Below, in pieces: positions 46,699-53,896 of a DNA stretch of 64,000 nucleotides. Source of the stretch: GAS188 sp035949255 (GTDB lineage: Bacteria > Pseudomonadota > Alphaproteobacteria > Rhizobiales > Beijerinckiaceae); assembly GCA_035949255.1 (NCBI GenBank), contig DASZIL010000041.1, positions 1-64,000 of the forward strand. The letters run 5' to 3'. Below the pieces are notes generated by a model. It was not told the DNA's origin. It saw only the letters and a list, made by a program, of their open reading frames with translations, and ran no database searches. The position numbers were made by a program, and so were the translations under genes. Every line of letters begins with the position of its first letter. The first letter of the stretch is position 1.

Positions 46699-47634
46699 TC
46701 ACCCGCGCGCCGCGAGGATTCCCGGCGGGAGCCGCGCGAGAAGCTCCGCCGCGGCATCGGCGCCGAGCTTCTCGGCCTCCTCGGCCACGCCCTCGCGCGC
46801 GACCTCGACCGCATTCGTCCCGTCCTGCTTGAGGGCGAGGCCGCGAAACCGCAAGCGTGCGCCCGAGAGCACCGCATGCCCGGCGATGGGCGTGCGGCAA
46901 GAACCGTCGAGCTCCTTGAGAAAAGCGCGTTCGGCCGCGAGCGACCGCTCGGTCGGAACGTCGAGCACGGGGGCGAGCCGCGAAACAAGGCGCGCGTCCT
47001 CGCCGCGCGTCGTGAGCGCGATGGCGCCTTGGCCGACGGCCGGGATGAAACGCGTGACATCGAGAATTTCCGTCGCCTCGGCCTCGCGGCCGAGCCGCTT
47101 CAGCCCGGCGAGCGCCAAAAGCGTGGCGTCGCATTCCCCTTCGGCAAGCTTGCGCAAGCGCGTGTCCACATTGCCGCGCAGGAGCCGCACCGCGAGATCG
47201 GGGCGCAAGCGCCTGACCTGCGCCTCGCGCCTGACGGACGCCGTGCCGATGAGCGCGCCCGGCGGAAGCTTGTCCAGCCCACCGAAGCGCGGCGCGATCA
47301 GCGCATCGCGGGCATCCTCGCGCGGCAGATAGCCGGCGATGCCGATCCCTTGCGGCAGCAGCGTCGGCAGATCCTTCGCCGAATGCACAGCGATGTCGAT
47401 CCGCCCGTCGAGGAGCGCTTCATCGAGCTCCTTGGTGAAGAGCCCCTTGCCGCCTGCCTCCGCGAGGGAGCGATCGGTGATACGGTCCCCGCTCGTGCGG
47501 ATGACGACGATCTCGACTTCACTCTCCGCGACGATGCGCGCGCCGGCGAGCCGCTGGCGCAGCTCATGGGCTTGCGCGAGCGCAAGCGGGCTGCCGCGCG
47601 TGCCGAGTCTCAAGCTTGAACCGATGACGGGCAA
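46699..47634 (-). CDS. hemC: Hydroxymethylbilane synthase (porphobilinogen deaminase)
   Basis: Polymerises four porphobilinogens into hydroxymethylbilane. 311 residues. Visible family features: RLGTRGSPLALAQAHEL at the N-terminus, ELDEALLDGRIDIAVHSAKDLPTLLP, the RGNVDTRLRKL substrate region, and GSCRTPIAGHA whose cysteine carries the dipyrromethane cofactor. Upstream gene ends nine bases before its start; hemD follows. Confidence 0.97.
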   Translation of the reverse strand: MPVIGSSLRLGTRGSPLALAQAHELRQRLAGARIVAESEVEIVVIRTSGDRITDRSLAEAGGKGLFTKELDEALLDGRIDIAVHSAKDLPTLLPQGIGIAGYLPREDARDALIAPRFGGLDKLPPGALIGTASVRREAQVRRLRPDLAVRLLRGNVDTRLRKLAEGECDATLLALAGLKRLGREAEATEILDVTRFIPAVGQGAIALTTRGEDARLVSRLAPVLDVPTERSLAAERAFLKELDGSCRTPIAGHAVLSGARLRFRGLALKQDGTNAVEVAREGVAEEAEKLGADAAAELLARLPPGILAARG

Positions 47635-47643
47635 GGAAGAACC

Positions 47644-47997
47644 TCAAGGATAGCCGAAGCGGGACTTCGTCGAGCGGATCAAGGCGCTTGCCTCCGCCCC
47701 GTTGCCGGAGGCGCAAAGATGGTCCGCCCGATCGATGTCGTCGCTGATCTGCCGATAGACCGAAACCTTCACATTGCCGGTCTGATAATCATTGCTCATC
47801 ACGGCGCGAAAACGCGCCACATCGCCCTGACATCCCGCGCCTCCTGGAAGCGTGAAGCCTTGAGGGGTGAAGGATTGGGTCGCATAGCCCGAAGGCGTCG
47901 CGGCGGCTTGCGGGGCAGGCGCGGGGGCCTCCTGGTTGCAGGCGGCGAGCGAGAGACAAGAGACAAGCGCCGCGAGACGAGACGGGGCATCGAGCAT
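47644..47997 (-). CDS. Small putative lipoprotein
   Basis: 117 residues with a signal peptide ending in the lipobox LSLAAC, an alanine/proline/glutamine-rich linker and a C-terminal region with two cysteines (GAGCQGDVARFRAVMSNDYQTGNVKVSVYRQI and ADHLCASGN) that could form a disulphide. No function recognised; similar short proteins are seen beside hemC in relatives as far as I recall. It ends nine bases before hemC. Confidence 0.72.
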   Translation of the reverse strand: MLDAPSRLAALVSCLSLAACNQEAPAPAPQAAATPSGYATQSFTPQGFTLPGGAGCQGDVARFRAVMSNDYQTGNVKVSVYRQISDDIDRADHLCASGNGAEASALIRSTKSRFGYP

Positions 47998-48076
47998 GAG
48001 GGGTGCTACTCCTTTGGCGAGATGGAACTGATCGCGGGCAACATACAGGCGAGGCGGAGCTTGGGTGCCAACCCGC

Positions 48077-49075
48077 TCATTCCTCCGACCTCACGGGGCG
48101 ATTCATGAGCGTGTCCACGGCTTCCTCGATCGAAAGCTTCCGGTCGAGGATCGCCGCCACGCAATCGCTGACCGGCATGGGGATGGCAGCGAGGCGCGCC
48201 ATGTCGCAAAGAACACTTGCCGTGAAAGCGCCTTCGGCGAGCTGCCCATGCGCCGCGACGGCGGGCGCCTCGCCGCGGCCGAGCGCGAGGCCGAGCGCGA
48301 AATTGCGCGACTTCGGCGTCGAGGTCGAGAGCATCAAATCGCCGAGCCCCGAAAGTCCCATCAAGGTCTCGGGCTTGGCGCCATGAGCGGCGGCGAAACG
48401 GCGAAGCTCCGCGAAGCCGCGCGCGGTGAGCGCCGCCTTGGCGCTGTCGCCGAGGCGGCGCCCTTCGACGATGCCGGCCGCGATGGCGAGCACATTCTTC
48501 GCCGCCCCGCCGATCTCGACGCCGCGCGTGTCGGTCGTGTGGTAAAGCCGCAAGGTGCGCGACGACAAGGCACCCGCGAGCTCGCCCGCGAGCGCCGCAT
48601 CGGCGGTTGCGATCACCACCGCGGTCGGCAGGCCTTGCGCCACATCCCGCGCGAAGCTCGGGCCTGACAAGATGGCGGGGCTCGCTCGCGGTAGGCTCTG
48701 CCTCACGATGTCGCTCATGAAGGCTTTCGTCTCGCGCTCGATGCCCTTGGCGCAGACGATGGCCGAAAAAGGCTCTTTCACCACCGTTGCGAGCGCCTCG
48801 CAGACGCCTCGCACCGCTTGCGCAGGAACCGCGATGAGCAGCATCTGCGCGCCCTTAAGCGCCTCGAGCGCGGATGTGGGCGTGATCGCCTCGTCGAGTC
48901 GCAGGCCCGGCAGCTTCGCCCGGTTCTCGCGTTCGCGCGCCATCGCCTCGGCTTGCGCGGAAGCGCGCGCCCATAAGACCACACGCTTGCCGGCACGCGC
49001 GCTCGCCACAGCGAGCGCCGTGCCCCAGGCGCCGCCTCCGACGACGCCGATCGTGCCGGCAGCGCTATCGCTCAT
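48077..49075 (-). CDS. gpsA: Glycerol-3-phosphate dehydrogenase [NAD(P)+]
   Basis: Makes sn-glycerol-3-phosphate from dihydroxyacetone phosphate for phospholipid synthesis. 332 residues from ATG 49075. N-terminal dinucleotide fold with VVGGGAWGTALA, the IVCAKGIERET region, catalytic lysine in GAAKNVLAIAAGI, and LSGLGDLMLSTSTPKSRNF. Lies 49 bases after tsaD on the same strand, the common alphaproteobacterial pairing. Confidence 0.96.
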   Translation of the reverse strand: MSDSAAGTIGVVGGGAWGTALAVASARAGKRVVLWARASAQAEAMARERENRAKLPGLRLDEAITPTSALEALKGAQMLLIAVPAQAVRGVCEALATVVKEPFSAIVCAKGIERETKAFMSDIVRQSLPRASPAILSGPSFARDVAQGLPTAVVIATADAALAGELAGALSSRTLRLYHTTDTRGVEIGGAAKNVLAIAAGIVEGRRLGDSAKAALTARGFAELRRFAAAHGAKPETLMGLSGLGDLMLSTSTPKSRNFALGLALGRGEAPAVAAHGQLAEGAFTASVLCDMARLAAIPMPVSDCVAAILDRKLSIEEAVDTLMNRPVRSEE

Positions 49076-49124
49076 CGGAGAGCCGCGCTGGCGCCGCAGA
49101 TCACGGCAAAGGCGCCGGGCGCAT

Positions 49125-50186
49125 TCATGAAGCCGCGCGCCCGGAGCGCTCGATCTCCTCGCCGAGCGGCCAACGCGCGCGCGCGGGCGCGGTGAGATCA
49201 TCCGTCATGTTGCGCCGCAGCCGCTCGATCCCGGCCCAGGCGATCATCGCCGCGTTGTCGCCGCAGAGATCGAGAGGCGGCGCGATGAATTTGACGCCGC
49301 TTTCGGCAGCGATCCGCGACAAGGCGAGCCGCAACGGCCCATTCGCCGCGACGCCGCCGGCAACCACGAGCGCGGTCGGCTTGTGGCCCATCTCGACGAT
49401 GGCGCTCAGCGCGTGACGCGTCCTGTCGTCCACGATGTCGACGATCGCCGCCTGGAAGGAGGCGCAAAGATCGGCGATGTCCGTCCCCGTGAGCGGGGCG
49501 ATCCGTTCACAAGCCAAGCGGAGCGCCGTCTTCAGCCCCGAGAGCGAGAAATCGCATCCCGACCGGCCGAGAAGCGGGCGAGGCAAATCGAAACGTTCCG
49601 GATCGCCGCGCTCGGCCGCCTTCTCGACGGAGGGCCCCCCCGGATAGGGCAGGCCCAGAAGCTTCGCGACCTTGTCGAAGGCTTCACCGATGGCGTCGTC
49701 GAGCGTCGAGCCGAGCCGCACGTAATTGCCCACGTCACGCGCGGCCACCAAGGCGGTGTGGCCGCCGGAGGCGAGGAGCAGAAGGAAGGGGAAGCCGACC
49801 GCATGGGTGAGCCGCGCGGTGAGCGCATGGGCCTCGAGATGGTTGACGGCGATGAAGGGCTTGTTCGCCACGAGCGCCAAGGTCTTCGCCGTCGTCACGC
49901 CGACGATGAGACCGCCGATGAGGCCGGGGCCGGCCGCCACCGCGACGCCATCGACATCCTTCAGCGTGAGCTTCGCCTTGGCAAGCGCGCGCGCGACGAT
50001 CTTGTCCAGCGCCTCGACGTGATGGCGCGCCGCGATCTCCGGCACCACGCCGCCGTAAGGGGCGTGCGCGGGGATTTGCGACAAGATCTCGTTCGAGACG
50101 ATTTCCCGGCTTCCGTCATCATTGAGCGCAACGACGGCCGCGGCCGTCTCGTCGCAGCTCGTCTCGATGCCGAGGACGCGTATCAT
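49125..50186 (-). CDS. tsaD: tRNA N6-adenosine threonylcarbamoyltransferase
   Basis: Transfers the threonylcarbamoyl group to A37 of ANN-decoding tRNAs with TsaB and TsaE. 353 residues. N-terminal VLGIETSCDETAAAVV, metal-binding VNHLEAHA (two His), and GGVAANGPLR and CGDNAAMIAWAG in the C-terminal lobe. ATG 50186 gives MIRVLGIETSCDE; a start ten codons earlier is possible. The aldolase gene ends 39 bases upstream. Confidence 0.97.
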   Translation of the reverse strand: MIRVLGIETSCDETAAAVVALNDDGSREIVSNEILSQIPAHAPYGGVVPEIAARHHVEALDKIVARALAKAKLTLKDVDGVAVAAGPGLIGGLIVGVTTAKTLALVANKPFIAVNHLEAHALTARLTHAVGFPFLLLLASGGHTALVAARDVGNYVRLGSTLDDAIGEAFDKVAKLLGLPYPGGPSVEKAAERGDPERFDLPRPLLGRSGCDFSLSGLKTALRLACERIAPLTGTDIADLCASFQAAIVDIVDDRTRHALSAIVEMGHKPTALVVAGGVAANGPLRLALSRIAAESGVKFIAPPLDLCGDNAAMIAWAGIERLRRNMTDDLTAPARARWPLGEEIERSGRAAS

Positions 50187-50225
50187 CGTGGCTCCGTCAA
50201 TCGGATACGCCTTCACGCAAGAGCA

Positions 50226-51056
50226 TCACGCGGTCTTCTTCCCGGGAGAGGATTTGGCGGAAGAGGATTTGGCGAGCGAAGGCTTGACCGCCGCCATGAA
50301 GGCGCGCGCTTGCGCCATCATCATGCCCATGTCGGACGCGATGGCGACGTAGTCATAGCCATAGCCGATATAGCGCTCGACGATCTCGGGCGTCGGGCCG
50401 ACGATGCCGCAAGGCTTGCCGATGGCGCGGCAGCGCTTGGCCACTTCCGCGACCTTCGCCTGCACGCTCTTCTCCTCCATGTTGCCGACATGCCCCATGT
50501 TGGCGGCGAGATCGGCAGGGCCGAGGAAGATCGCATCGACCCCATCGACCGAGGCGATGGCCTCGAGCTTCGATGCGGCTTCCGGCGTCTCGATCTGCAC
50601 GATGACGAAGGCGGCCTCATTGGCGCGCCGGGCATAGTCGGGGACGGTGCCGTAGCGATTGCCGCGATGGAAGCCGGCAAAGCCGCGCCTGCCTGCGTGC
50701 GGATCGCCAGGCAGAGGGTAGCGCGTGAAGGACACCGCCGCGCGCGCTTCCTCGACGCTCTGAACGAAGGGAAACATCAGGCTCTGCGCGCCGGCATCCA
50801 TCAGCCGCTTCACGAGGACCTGATCGTTCCAGGGGATGCGCACGATGGGCGCTGCCGGCGTGCCGGCGAGCGCCTGGAGGATGTGATAGGCGTCGCGCAC
50901 GTCGATCGGCGTGTGCTCCATATCGACCAGAATCCAGTCGAAGCCGAGCGAGCCCAAGGCTTCCGCGGTCGAGCTCGCGCCCGACATGACCCAAGTGCCG
51001 AAGGGGACGCGATCCCCTTTCAGCAGCTGGCGAAACGGATTGGTCAGGATGTCCAT
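50226..51056 (-). CDS. HpcH/HpaI-family aldolase
   Basis: Class II metal-dependent aldolase cleaving hydroxy-keto acids to pyruvate (or glyoxylate-type products). 276 residues. Visible: FDWILVDMEHTPID, PIVRIPWND, GAQSLMFPFVQSVEEA, QIETPEAA with the metal-binding Glu, and GPADLAANMG with the Asp. The tail SLAKSSSAKSSPGKKTA is low-complexity. It follows the cupin by 76 bases in the RuBisCO-like cassette, so the pathway may end in an aldol cleavage; the substrate is unknown. Confidence 0.88.
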   Translation of the reverse strand: MDILTNPFRQLLKGDRVPFGTWVMSGASSTAEALGSLGFDWILVDMEHTPIDVRDAYHILQALAGTPAAPIVRIPWNDQVLVKRLMDAGAQSLMFPFVQSVEEARAAVSFTRYPLPGDPHAGRRGFAGFHRGNRYGTVPDYARRANEAAFVIVQIETPEAASKLEAIASVDGVDAIFLGPADLAANMGHVGNMEEKSVQAKVAEVAKRCRAIGKPCGIVGPTPEIVERYIGYGYDYVAIASDMGMMMAQARAFMAAVKPSLAKSSSAKSSPGKKTA

Positions 51057-51132
51057 GAAGAGGTTCCGGTTTCCGCAAGGGGATTGAAAGCAGGGAGGCG
51101 GCGCGCGGCGCCTCGAGGCGCGGAGAATCTCT

Positions 51133-51615
51133 TCACCGCTCGGCCGCGCTCGCGCCGAGGAAGCGAGCGACCGCTTCATCCTCGCGCAGCTCCTTAAGCT
51201 CCGCATCCGTCGGCAGTTGCGGCTTGTCGCGTCGCGCGTTGACCATGCACAGGAAGCCGAGCGGCTCTTGCGCACCCGCCCGGAACTGGTGCCAGGTCCA
51301 GGGCGGCACGGTGACGAGGTCATGGAGCTCGATCTTTCGCACCTCGCGCCCGACGAGGCATTCACCGCGCCCGCGAAGCACCATCACGGCGTGCATATGC
51401 TCATGACGCTCGAGCGTCGAGAAGCCGCCGGGCGCGACCTCGAAATAGCGAAGCTCCGCATCGAGCGCAGGATCGCTGAAGAGGATCTGCCGCGACACCG
51501 TCTTGAAGAGGGCGCGCTCATCCTCCTTGTACGGCCGAAGCTCAACCTGTTCCCAGCGATGGCCGCGGGCCGCGCGATGGGCCGGCCTTTCCGGCGAAGA
51601 GATCGTGTCATCCAT
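51133..51615 (-). CDS. Cupin-domain protein
   Basis: 160 residues with one cupin barrel: LERHEHMHAVMVLRGRGECLVG (motif 1 with three His) and LVTVPPWTWHQFRAG (motif 2 with His). Probably binds one metal; may be an isomerase, or a sensor or handler of a carbonyl sugar. ATG 51615 lies inside the 3' end of the RuBisCO-like gene (8-base overlap), so the two are translationally coupled and the protein very likely serves the same pathway. Confidence 0.85.
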   Translation of the reverse strand: MDDTISSPERPAHRAARGHRWEQVELRPYKEDERALFKTVSRQILFSDPALDAELRYFEVAPGGFSTLERHEHMHAVMVLRGRGECLVGREVRKIELHDLVTVPPWTWHQFRAGAQEPLGFLCMVNARRDKPQLPTDAELKELREDEAVARFLGASAAER

Positions 51616-52699
51616 AAGCGTAGCCTTCCACGCTGGCCACGAAAGCCTTGGTTTCCTCGACGAGACGCTCGCGGGCCGCAAGCAGATCGCCGCCGATCAG
51701 CAACATCACCTCGGCGCCGTAGAAATCAAGTAGCTCGGGGATGCGCTTGAGCCTCATGCCGCCGGCCGGCACTGGCACGCAAGGGCGCATCGTGCCCCAT
51801 TCATCGAGCGCGGCGCGGGCGAGCGCCGCGCAAGTCTCGCGCGAATAGCCGAAACGACCGCCGTAATTCGGGAAGACCACGGCACCCGCGCCGAAAAGGC
51901 GAAAGAGCTTGCCGATGAGCAACGGCGGGGCGATGCGCGCCGCGCCCCCGAGCGCCGGATGAGCGAGGATCGCCATGTCCGGATTGTCGCGCGCCAAGGC
52001 GTGCATATTGGACACGCCGCTCACCATGGGCGCCAGCATCACGGTGTCGATCCCGGCCCCACGCGCGATGCCCATTTCGCGCCGCAGCTTGTCGAGATCG
52101 CCCGTGAGGCTCGGCACATAGCGCGTCTTGTAGCCACCCGAGCGCAAGGCCGCGGCGACCGCCTCCACGCGCTCGGCGAAGGGTGAATAGGCTTGGTCGG
52201 CAAGGCCATGATCATCCTTGATGTAGTCGACGCCGCCTTGCGCGAAGCGACGCGCAAGCGCCGCGAGCGCGGCCGAATCAAGTCCTTGCGGCTTCAAGGC
52301 CGAGCAGGTGAGGGCCCGCGGCCCGGCTCCGACGCGCGCCTTGAGCTCGGCGAAGCCTTGTCGCGGCCCGCCGAAGACCTCGAGCATCCCGGGCGGCAAG
52401 ATGGCATCGTGCAAGGCGACGTCGTCGAGAAGCGACGCATTGCCGAACAACATGTTCATAAGCTGGCCGGCATCGTTCCCCGTGGTCTTCGCATTGAGTC
52501 CGATGCGCACCTCGAAAATTCCGCCCCCGAGATCGCGAATGGCGCGCACCTCGCCCACGATCTCGCCGAGCACCCGCTCATCCTCGATGGCCGTGACCGG
52601 CATCTCGACGCTCTGCTCGACCGCGACGGCGCGGGCGCGTTCCTCGACGGCGCTGGCCTCGCAACGGATGTGGTAAACGGCCTCGAGCGCGGATTTCAT
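51608..52699 (-). CDS. RuBisCO-like protein (type IV)
   Basis: 363 residues, RuBisCO large-subunit fold but not a carboxylase. Retained: Lys136 in ALKPQGL (Lys175 of spinach RuBisCO), Lys161-Asp162-Asp163 in GGVDYIKDDHGLADQ (Lys201/Asp203), His247 in AHPALGG, and the phosphate-loop glycines PAGGM (313-314) and LLIGGDLL. Changed: Glu204 is His164, Lys177 is Gln138, and loop-6 Lys334 is missing (FPNYGGRFGYS). RuBisCO-like enzymes of similar sequence decarboxylate 3-oxo-isoapionate-4-phosphate in D-apiose catabolism or enolise methylthioribulose products; the substrate here is unproven. Heads an operon with cupin and HpaI-type aldolase. Confidence 0.9.
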   Translation of the reverse strand: MKSALEAVYHIRCEASAVEERARAVAVEQSVEMPVTAIEDERVLGEIVGEVRAIRDLGGGIFEVRIGLNAKTTGNDAGQLMNMLFGNASLLDDVALHDAILPPGMLEVFGGPRQGFAELKARVGAGPRALTCSALKPQGLDSAALAALARRFAQGGVDYIKDDHGLADQAYSPFAERVEAVAAALRSGGYKTRYVPSLTGDLDKLRREMGIARGAGIDTVMLAPMVSGVSNMHALARDNPDMAILAHPALGGAARIAPPLLIGKLFRLFGAGAVVFPNYGGRFGYSRETCAALARAALDEWGTMRPCVPVPAGGMRLKRIPELLDFYGAEVMLLIGGDLLAARERLVEETKAFVASVEGYAYG

Positions 52700-52764
52700 G
52701 ACCCCATCAAGCGCGGCGGGCGTGTTTTTTCAACCACGTCCGTGCATAACAAGCTGCCCATGGC

Positions 52765-52800
52765 GCCGCCTCCGCGGTCGAGCTGATCGATTACCCCTGA
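52765..52800 (+). pseudogene. Possible 3' remnant of a HigB/RelE-type toxin
   Basis: Reading in the frame ending at 52800 gives AVELIDYP and a stop, similar to the DVELVDYH end of HigB toxins, immediately upstream of a higA-like frame. Nothing earlier resembles the toxin, and a TAA lies twelve codons before. Only weak evidence by itself; the position is the main support. Confidence 0.3.
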
Positions 52801-52816
52801 TGAGAAGACGTTAGCG

Positions 52817-53105
52817 ATGATGAAGCACCCCCCCGCATCCGGGCATCGGGGTCAGGGATGAGATTGCCGAGCTTGGCCTCTCTGTTGCCGAGGCCGTCAA
52901 GGGCCTTGGCGTGACCCGCCAGCAGCTCCACCGCGTCATCAACGGCCAATGTGGGATCACGCCGGAAATGGCCTTGCGATTGGAGAAGTCGATCGGCAGC
53001 AACGCCGATTTCTGGTTGCGCTTGCAGATCAATTACGACCTGGCGAAGGTGCGTGCGCGCGCGGGGTCGATCAAGGCCAGCCGCTTGGAGCGGAAGGTTG
53101 CCTAG
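52817..53105 (+). pseudogene. higA: HigA-type antitoxin with frameshift at a C7 run
   Basis: Start ATGATGAAGCAC followed by seven C (52828-52834). With six C the reading would be MMKHPPHPG and then IGVRDEIAELGLSVAEAVKGLG, the standard HigA beginning; with seven, it stops after 14 residues. From 52843 on, the second frame encodes the complete Xre-type helix-turn-helix (VTRQQLHRVINGQCGITPEMALRLEK) and the C-terminal FWLRLQINYDLAKVRA. Partial expression from an internal start at 52911 is possible. Either decay or a miscounted homopolymer. Confidence 0.65.
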
Positions 53106-53149
53106 AGAGCGGCCGGTCCGTATCGCCACGCCTTTGCGGCGGTCGCGCC

Positions 53150-53896
53150 TCACGCGGCGCCGGCGACGATCAGCTCGAGCACATCCTTCTCGGTCGTGTC
53201 CTTGACGCGGCGCTCGCCCGCGTTGACGCCGCGCTTCAGGACCATCACCCGGTCGCCGACCTCGAAGATGTCGGTGAGGCGATGCGAGATGATGACTTGC
53301 GAAACGCCCTGGCGCTTGAGTTCCGCCATTGTCTCCAGAAGCTTCGTGGTCGCCATGACGGAGAGATTCGCGGTCGGCTCATCGAAGATCACGACCTTGG
53401 GCTCGAACGAGAGGGCGCGCGCGATGGCGACCGATTGCTGGCGCCCGCCCGAGAGGCTCTCGACCTTCGCATGCACCGAATTCACATCGACCTTGAGCCG
53501 GTCGAGAACGCGGGCCGCATCGCCATACATGCGGGCCCGGTCGACGAAGAGGCCGAGGCGGAGCGGCCAGCGGCCAAGAAAGATGTTCTGCCCGACATCC
53601 ATGTTCCCGCACAGCGCGAAGTCCTGATAGATCATCTCGATGCCGCGCTCGCGGCTGTCGCGCGGGCTCGCGAAATCGACCGGCTCGCCGGCGACCCTGA
53701 TCTCGCCGGCGTCGCGGCGATAGGCGCCGGTGAGCACTTTCATCAAGGTCGATTTGCCCGCCGAATTGTCCCCGACAAGACCGAGGATCTCACCGTTTCC
53801 GAGGCGGAAATCGACACCCGAAAGCGCGCGCACGGGGCCGAAGGCCTTGTCGATATTCCGCATCTCGATCAGGGGCGCTTCGCCATCTGCGTTCAT
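53150..53896 (-). CDS. Sugar-type ABC transporter ATPase
   Basis: 248 residues, one nucleotide-binding domain of the carbohydrate uptake class 2 kind. Walker A is GLVGDNSAGKSTLMK, the signature is LSGGRQQSVAIARAL, Walker B VVIFDEPTANLSV, and the switch His is in ISHRL. Most CUT2 ATPases (RbsA) have two such domains; the single-domain form, as in FrcA, would work as a homodimer. ATG overlaps the permease stop (ATGA). The tail ends with KDVLELIVAGAA. Confidence 0.93.
   Translation of the reverse strand: MNADGEAPLIEMRNIDKAFGPVRALSGVDFRLGNGEILGLVGDNSAGKSTLMKVLTGAYRRDAGEIRVAGEPVDFASPRDSRERGIEMIYQDFALCGNMDVGQNIFLGRWPLRLGLFVDRARMYGDAARVLDRLKVDVNSVHAKVESLSGGRQQSVAIARALSFEPKVVIFDEPTANLSVMATTKLLETMAELKRQGVSQVIISHRLTDIFEVGDRVMVLKRGVNAGERRVKDTTEKDVLELIVAGAA

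Noticed and set aside
50226..50290. Repeated Ser-Ala-Lys-Ser codons at the aldolase end as a tandem repeat locus
   Set aside because: Only two short degenerate units; an ordinary low-complexity protein tail.
49383..51197. 604-residue open frame across tsaD and the aldolase on the other strand
   Set aside because: It runs antisense through two well-supported genes and shows only charged low-complexity sequence.
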